Assembly (NCBI GenBank): GCA_941918925.1
Contig: OW799233.1
Coordinates: forward strand, 106,509,833-106,573,832
Reading direction: 5' to 3'
Length of the DNA: 64,000 nt
Origin: Phyto melanocephala
Taxonomy: Eukaryota; Arthropoda; Insecta; Diptera; Rhinophoridae
Made by a program: the position numbers and the translations under genes. Shown here one piece after another: positions 57,729 to 64,000 of this stretch (the stretch's first letter is position 1; each line of letters begins with the position of its first letter). The notes beneath the pieces are model-generated. The model ran no database searches, was not told the DNA's origin, and saw only the letters and a list, made by a program, of their open reading frames with translations.

Positions 57729-59882
57729 TTATACCCGCCACCAAAAAAATGGTGGGGGTATATTCATTTTGTCATTCCGTTTGTAACACATCGAAATATC
57801 CATTTTAGACCCCATAAAGTATATATATTCTGAATCAGGGTTTGATTTGATGACGATCTAGCTATGTCCGTCCGTCTGTTGAAGGCACGATAGAGGTCGC
57901 ACCGAAAAAGCTAGGGGGCTCAAATTTTGCCAGAATCTTTCTTATAGACAAGGTTTGTTTGGTATTGAAATTGGAATATTAGGAAGAGAGTTATAGCTCG
58001 AAAAGCAAGAGTAGGTCGAAAAAACCGTGTCCTTCGAACATCGAATAAAATGGAATTGTGTCCAAACGCATTAACGTAGACTCATGAAACTTCGAATATA
58101 TATTTCCTGAGTAAAAAGATTTTTCTCCAAGAATTATCTAAATCTATTTATTAGGAGAGGAGTTATCGATCAAAATGTACGAAAATTTATACCGCACAGT
58201 GTATTTTTCGGTATATTTAAAAACTAAAACGTCATAAAAGCAACAAAATTGGATATACGACTCTGAAGATTTGCACACATGGCTTTTTGATCAAATGCTT
58301 TGTTCTTACGGAAAATCAATGTGCTACGCCCACTTTTACGCCCACCTCCCATATAACGTTTTACCTAAAATTCATATAATTTCTCTATTAATAAAGATTT
58401 TGGAATAATAAAGGGCTATATTAAAACACCTAAGTTTTACTCATTCGCAAAAATAACTTTGATACGCCTTCTATAACGCCCACTTTTCACGTTATCTACC
58501 GTTAATGAAATTTAAAAGCTCATAAAACCGCCAAAATTAGAGGTATGATGATCAAATTTTCTACGTACATCATTCTAGGCAATGTCAATACTGTGCCAGA
58601 AAATTAAGGTGCCACGCTTACTTTTACGCCCACCTCCCATATAACGTTTTACCTAAAATTCATATAATTTCTCTATTAATAAAAATTTTGGAATAATAAA
58701 GGGCTATATTGAAACACCTAAGTTGTACTCATTCGCAAAAACAACTTTGACACGCCTACTATAACGCCCACTTTTCACGTTATATACCGTTAATAAAATT
58801 TAAAAGCTCATAAAACCGTCAAAATTAGATGTATGATGATCAAATTTGCTACGTATATCCTACTAATCAATGTAATTGTTGTGCCAAAAAGTTTAGGTGA
58901 CAGGCCCACTTTAACGCCTACCTCCCATATAACGGTTTATCTTAAATTCATGTAATTTCTCTATTGATAAAGTTTTTGGGAAAATAAAGTACTATATTGA
59001 AATATTTAAGTTGTATTTATTAGCAGAAACTTTATTGACACACCTACTTTAACGCCCACTTTCATTGAAAGACTACATTTACAAAAGCATTTAAGTAGCA
59101 TATCGAAGTTATAAAGGGTGGTTAAACTTTAGGGATCGATGTTGAATTTAAATAAAACACAAATTATTTAGGATATTGTTATTATTATTACTTTTTGTAA
59201 TTATAATATTTGTATGGTTCAATTATGTATTTAACAAAATATCGGCCAAATGCCCCCCCCCCCATCCTTGGCACCACTCTTCTATCTGATGGTCCACATT
59301 TTCAATGACAATGTTGATGCTCAATTGTTGGGCATGATGATGAGTCGAGGTTGACTGCTCTTTTGCCACACTATCGCAAAAAACAGCAATGGTTCCCATT
59401 CAACGAACTAAGAAGGCATATACAGATTTTCTAACATTTTTTACAGACCTGTTTTGCAGAAATTTAAATATTTCTTACAATTCTCCCGATTGTGGACGAA
59501 TGTGAACGATTATATTGATCAAAAGAATTACGAAGTGCACAAAATGCATTTTGATTTGAACGCCCATTTTTATAAAAAACCTGAATAACTTTAAAGCGTT
59601 GCTCATTTGCGTATCTTTCCACGGATCAAATTGAGTAAGTCTGAGATTGAGAAATGTCAAGTGAAATGCAGAAAACAAATTTAAAGACTAGGTGTAGTTC
59701 ACCTTCAGCATGGGCCCTTAAAATTTAACCATCCTCTACAAAGAAAGTGATACATATCTCATTATAAAGAGATTATTCCATAGCGACTAACAAAATAATA
59801 AATTTTGTGCTTTTAAATGTACACAAAATTGGTGGTGGGTATAAAAGATTCGGCACAGCCGAATATAGTGCTCTTACTTGTT
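57729..59882 (+). mobile_element. A-family element, full-length copy 2
   Basis: Same order as copy 1: TTATACCCGCCACCAAAAAA and paired TGGTGGGGGTATA, ATATATTCTGAATCAGGGTT, TCCGTCCGTCTG, ATTTATACCGCACAGTGTAT, tandem CACGCCCACTTT units, the inner element (59115-59735, with a C9 run at 59253), then AATTGGTGGTGGGTATAAAA, the TTCGGCACAGCCGAA hairpin and GCTCTTACTTGTT. It lies head to head (3' ends facing) with the next copy. Confidence 0.8.
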
Positions 59883-59903
59883 AAAAGCTAACGTGATTGA
59901 AAA

Positions 59904-61385
59904 AACAAGTAAGAGCACTATATTCGGCTGTGCCGAATCTTTTATACCCACCACCAATTTTGTGTACATTTAAAGCACAATAATTATTATTTTGTTAATG
60001 GCTTTCTTTGTAGAGGGTGGTTAAATTTTAAATTTAAAACAGAGGCCGAATTACGGCACTCGAACGTGATCGAAATTTGAAAACTCTTATTAGAATCTAT
60101 ATACCTGAAGCATACTCGATCGTTCGAGTAAAATTTCGATCGATATCGAATGCCGTAATTCGGCCCCAGGTCTGTATAAAATGTTAGAACATCTATGAAT
60201 GCCTTCTAAATTCGTTAAATGAGAAGCATTGCTGTTTATCGCGATAGTGTGGCAAAAAAACAGTCAACTTCGACTCATCATCGTGCCAAACAATTGAGCA
60301 TCAGCAATGTTATTTAAAATTTGGACTATCGGATCGAGGTGTGCCGTTGAGGTCGCGGGGCCATTTGGCCGATATTTTGTTCCATTCATAATTGAACCAT
60401 ACAAATATTATCATTAAAAAAGAAATGATAATAATTTCCTAAATAATTTGTGTTTTATTCAAAATCAACATCGGCCCTTAAAATTTAACCACCCTTTATA
60501 ACTTGGATATGCTGGTAAAATGTTTTCGTAAATTAAGTGTTACAGTGAAAATGGGCGTTAAAGTAAGCGTGTCAATAAAATTTCTGCTAATAAATACAAC
60601 TTAGATATTTCAATATAGTCCGTAATTCTTCCAAAATATTTATTCATTCAGAAATTATATGAATTTGAAATAAAGCATTATATACGATGTGGGCGTAAGA
60701 GTGGGCGTGTCACCTAAATTTTCTGGCATAACAATAACATTGACTAGAAGGATTTCCGTAGCAAATTTTATCATCATACCTCTAATTTTGTCGGTTTTAT
60801 AAATTTAAATTTCATTAACAGTAAATAACGTGGAAAGTGAGCGTTATAGTAGGTGTGTCGAAGTTATTTATGCTAATAAATACAACTTAGATATTTCAAT
60901 AAAGTCCTTTATTATTCGATTTATAGAGAAATTATAAGAATTTGAGAGAAAACGTTGTATGGGAGGTTGGCGTGTCACATTTATTTTCCGTCAGAAGAAA
61001 GCCTTTGACCAAAAAGCAATTCCTGCAAAATTTCAGAATCGTAGATCTAAATTTGTCACTCTTATTAGGTTTAAAATTTTTAACATATTGGAAAATACAC
61101 TGCGCGGTATAAATTTTCGTACATTTTGATCTCTAACTCCCTTCCTAATACATGCATTTAGGCAATTTTTCTTTCTTCCTTATACTCCGATTTAGCCAAT
61201 TTTCTATTCCAAACAAACCTTGTGTATAAGACATATTCTGGCAAAATTTGAGCCCACTAGCTTTTTCGATGGGACCTCTATCGTGCTTTTAACAGACGGA
61301 CATACGAACGGACATAGCTAGATCGTCGTCAAATAAAACTCCGATTAAGAATATACATACCATTTTTTTGGTGGCGGATATAAAA
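59904..61385 (-). mobile_element. A-family element, inverted copy with nested hairpin MITE
   Basis: Starts AACAAGTAAGAGCACTATAT with the hairpin and TTTTATACCCACCACCAAT, includes a rearranged inner element (60015-60496), the CACGCCCAC units in reverse and the TTCGTACATTTTGATCTCTA segment, and ends TTTTTTTGGTGGCGGATATA. About 1.5 kb; shorter than copies 1 and 2. Confidence 0.77.
60044..60165. mobile_element. hairpin MITE (GGCCGAATTACGGCA family)
   Basis: GGCCGAATTACGGCACTCGA at the left; TCGAATGCCGTAATTCGGCC at the right. Inserted in the inner element of the inverted A copy. Shares its interior with 22619-22741, in the opposite direction. Confidence 0.78.
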
Positions 61386-62274
61386 ACTCAAATACTTCAA
61401 AAAAACACTTTACAAAAAAATTTGTTTAGCTCTTTTACTAAAATTTTGCAAAAAATATTTGACCTTGTGTCACAAAAATTGGTCTGCTGATCACGGTCGG
61501 ATCGTAACGGGTATAAAATGGGGTATAGGGGTATAGAGGAGAGTTTTATCTACTAAATGGTGCTAATTTCTTTTTGTTATCTTATGTTTTCTAGAAGTTA
61601 TGGTGTATAAAAAAAAGGAATTTAGGAAAATTTAGACCTAAAGATAAAAAAAAAATTATTTCTAAACATTATAAACAATTTATTTTCATGTACTAATGGC
61701 TAACAAATTTTAAAATTATACAAAACTTATTTCGTTTGAAAATTTTCTAAAAGTAAAATGTTATAGAACTTTAAAAATCAAAATCTTACTAATAAATTTC
61801 CTGTTTTAGCAAAATGCTGAGCATGTCTATTTTGAGTCACCCTGTGGCCCTTAAAATTTAACCACCCTTTCCAAAAAAATAGATAGATAAAAAAAAAATT
61901 TGTTTAAATATGTATTTTAAATATTTAAATACTTATTTTAAATCTACTGATGCACATTTTTTTTAAATATTTTTAAATCTTAAACCTCATAAGACTGTGT
62001 GTACAACTATATGTAAAGTTGGGCACAAATCATTACTCTAGTTAATTTTTGTCAACAAACTTCGGTCATTTTCGTTTTCACAAACCCCTATAAAATTCCT
62101 TTGTAGTTTGTGCAAAAAAATGTTACTAGAGTCATCTAGTGTTCTACGTGATGTTTAGCAAAGACATCATCCTCAGTGTTTGCAAAATGTAGTGGCGCCT
62201 TCAACAGATGTCGCCATCTGCAATGAATAAATGCTAATGAATATGACTAATATATTTTTATAAAAATTTAAAAA
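61386..62274. other. A+T-rich DNA with an inner-element end
   Basis: GGCCCTTAAAATTTAACCAC at about 61851 is the lone end of the inner element. Otherwise nothing recognised. Confidence 0.45.
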
Positions 62275-62902
62275 AAAAGTGGGCGTGGCACATTTATTTT
62301 CCGTTATAACGAAGACTTTGACCAAAAAACCATGTTTGCAAAATTTCAGAACCGTACATATAGTTTTGTCAGTTTTATTACGTTTTAAACTTCAAATATA
62401 CACTGAGCGGTATAAATTTTCGTACATTTTGACCTATAACTCCTTTTCTAATGCATAGATTTAAGCAATTTTTGGGGAGAAATATTCTTTTGACTCGAGA
62501 AATATATATTCGAAGTTTCATGACTCTACGTTTATGCGTTTGGACACAATTCCTTTTTTTTCGATGTTTGAAGGACACGGTTTTTTCGACCTACTCTTGC
62601 TTTACGAGCTATAACTCTCTTTCTAATATTCCGATTTAGCCCATTTTCAATACCAAACAAACCTTGTCTATTAGAAAGATTCTGGCAAAATTTGAGCCCT
62701 TTAGCTTTTTCGGTGCGACCTCTATCGTGCTTTCAACAGACGGACAGACGGACAGACGGACGGACATAGCTAGATCGTCATTAAATCAAACCCCGATTCA
62801 GAATATATATACTTTATGGGGTCTAAAATGGATATTTCGATGTGTTACAAACGGAATGACAAAATGAATATACCCCCACCATTTTTTTGGTGGCGGGTAT
62901 AA
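62275..62902 (-). mobile_element. A-family element, 5' half only, inverted
   Basis: From GTGGGCGTGGCACATTTATT through CACTGAGCGGTATAAATTTT, TGACTCTACGTTTATGCGTT and GGACAGAC repeats to ACCCCGATTCAGAATATATA and the terminal GGTGGCGGGTATAA. The 3' half with the tandem units is missing. Confidence 0.75.
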
Positions 62903-64000
62903 TAATTGTTTGTTGGACAAAGGATAAATTTCGCCTGGAATAGTATGTTTTTTGACACACATGTTATATACTCATCTTTTTAAAAAAAAATTCTTTATAT
63001 ATATATTTACTTTACTAAATAATTAAAAAAAAAAAACAAAAAGAAAATAAGTATTGGTTTTATTTTAGATTAACATACAAGAAATTCATGCAGCGTTTCT
63101 ATTATTTTGTCTACAACTGTACGCAAGAAAATTTCTACAATAGTTATTGTTATAAATATGTATACACTTACGTTCATATTTGTAAATAGATACAAAATAA
63201 TAAGAGTGTTTAAACAATTTTTTTTATATGTAGGTTTTCAGGAATATAATATATTGATAAGAATTTGTTTATAGGTTTATGTACAATGCCCGTAAAGCAA
63301 ATATGATAAATATTTATAAGTATTAAAATGGGACATATGTATTTATGTATAAATAAACAGACATTATTTAGACGAACTCATGGAAATATCTATCATAAAT
63401 TTTGTTTTATAAAAATGTTTTCAAAAATATATTATGGCAATGACCTGTCATGGACTGATATGCAGGACTATTTGAAAAATTCAATATTTCGATGTTGAAA
63501 ATAGTATTTGATTAGTTATGCACACACATATATTTATGGAATTGATACAGATACTTTTTATTAATACATGCAGATCGATTTTTTCTTATGTTATTTTGTA
63601 TTGCTGTTTTTATTTCTAACTTTACTTTTTTTAAATTGAATTTTTATTTTGTCGAACTTTTCTGTTTAAACTATTATTTAAATTTTTAATCAGGCTTGAG
63701 TTCATATTAATATTCTTTATTTTTACAAAATAAAAATTCAATTTATATAAACACAGGGCACGGTGCAAAAAATCATTCATTCACTGTTAGTCAGTCAACA
63801 TTTCGTTGTATACTGACCTCACAGAAAATAAAACAAATGATTATAAACATTGATTGTTAAAAACAATTATCTGTTCTTATCGCTACCTAACTGGTGGCTA
63901 GAGCAGGACAAAAATAGTGATATAAATGAAAGATAATAACAAACAAAAGTAAAAGGGTTGCTGTTTGGTTAAAATTTCAATCTAACTCATTGTGGTAAAA
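62903..64000. other. A+T-rich DNA, no feature recognised
   Basis: Nothing recognisable to the end of the window. Confidence 0.45.

Noticed and set aside
1..64000. A novel multi-gene system
   Set aside because: Only one host gene is recognisable; the remaining structure is explained by transposon fragments and A+T-rich DNA.

Overview
The window looks like nuclear DNA of a higher fly (Diptera, Brachycera; a calyptrate such as a blow fly is my best guess). The grounds are the strong A+T bias, short introns with GT..AG borders next to very long ones, and one host gene whose protein closely follows insect Brf1. The species cannot be fixed from the sequence alone.

Only one host gene is recognisable: the 3' part of Brf1 (the TFIIB-related subunit of RNA polymerase III factor TFIIIB), on the + strand in five exons from 22321 to 28027. 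These encode about 470 residues: most of the second cyclin fold, the acidic linker, the Brf1 C-terminal homology (TBP-binding) block and an acidic tail. The zinc ribbon and first cyclin fold are not recognisable in the 22 kb upstream, so that exon set probably lies outside the window behind a very long intron. Two of the internal introns are tiny (61 and 67 bases); another is about 4.1 kb and filled with transposon remnants.

Nearly everything else is layered mobile DNA. (1) Two non-autonomous families, called A (about 2.1 kb) and B (about 0.7 kb) here, share a TTATACCC start hairpin and a TTCGGC..GCCGAA end hairpin followed by CTTACTTGTT; their architecture suggests Helentron-type (HINE) elements. 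(2) Family C consists of non-autonomous Helitrons (TC..CTAG ends, A|T insertion) filled with ~121-base tandem units carrying GGGCGTGGC. (3) Two further Helitron-like fragments lie at 6.4-6.9 kb and 38.07-38.8 kb. (4) Many broken Tc1/mariner transposase pieces occur at 6.9, 8.7, 14.1, 22.9, 25.3, 37.1 and 55.2-56.1 kb. (5) A hAT element with an intact 8-base duplication at 2.9-3.9 kb sits inside a MITE and contains a smaller hairpin. (6) Several MITEs have visible target duplications (TTAA, TA or 8 bases). (7) A G+C-rich fragment of a non-LTR retrotransposon (ORF1 with a DUF4780-like region plus the start of an endonuclease ORF2) lies at 40.8-42.0 kb.

Layout: 1-15.5 kb intergenic or upstream-intron DNA with nested MITEs and mariners; 17.2-20.0 kb a B plus A pair; 22.3-28.0 kb Brf1; 28.3-33 kb mostly unique A+T-rich DNA with one MITE; 33-37 kb nested B elements and tandem Helitrons; 38-42 kb Helitron-like and LINE fragments; 45-53 kb A and B copies and a large MITE; 55-63 kb mariner pieces, a Helitron, and an inverted pair of A elements. 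I saw no tRNA, rRNA, CRISPR or bacterial-type feature, and no evidence for a novel multi-gene system. The interest lies in the nested insertions and in the unclassified A/B repeat superfamily.
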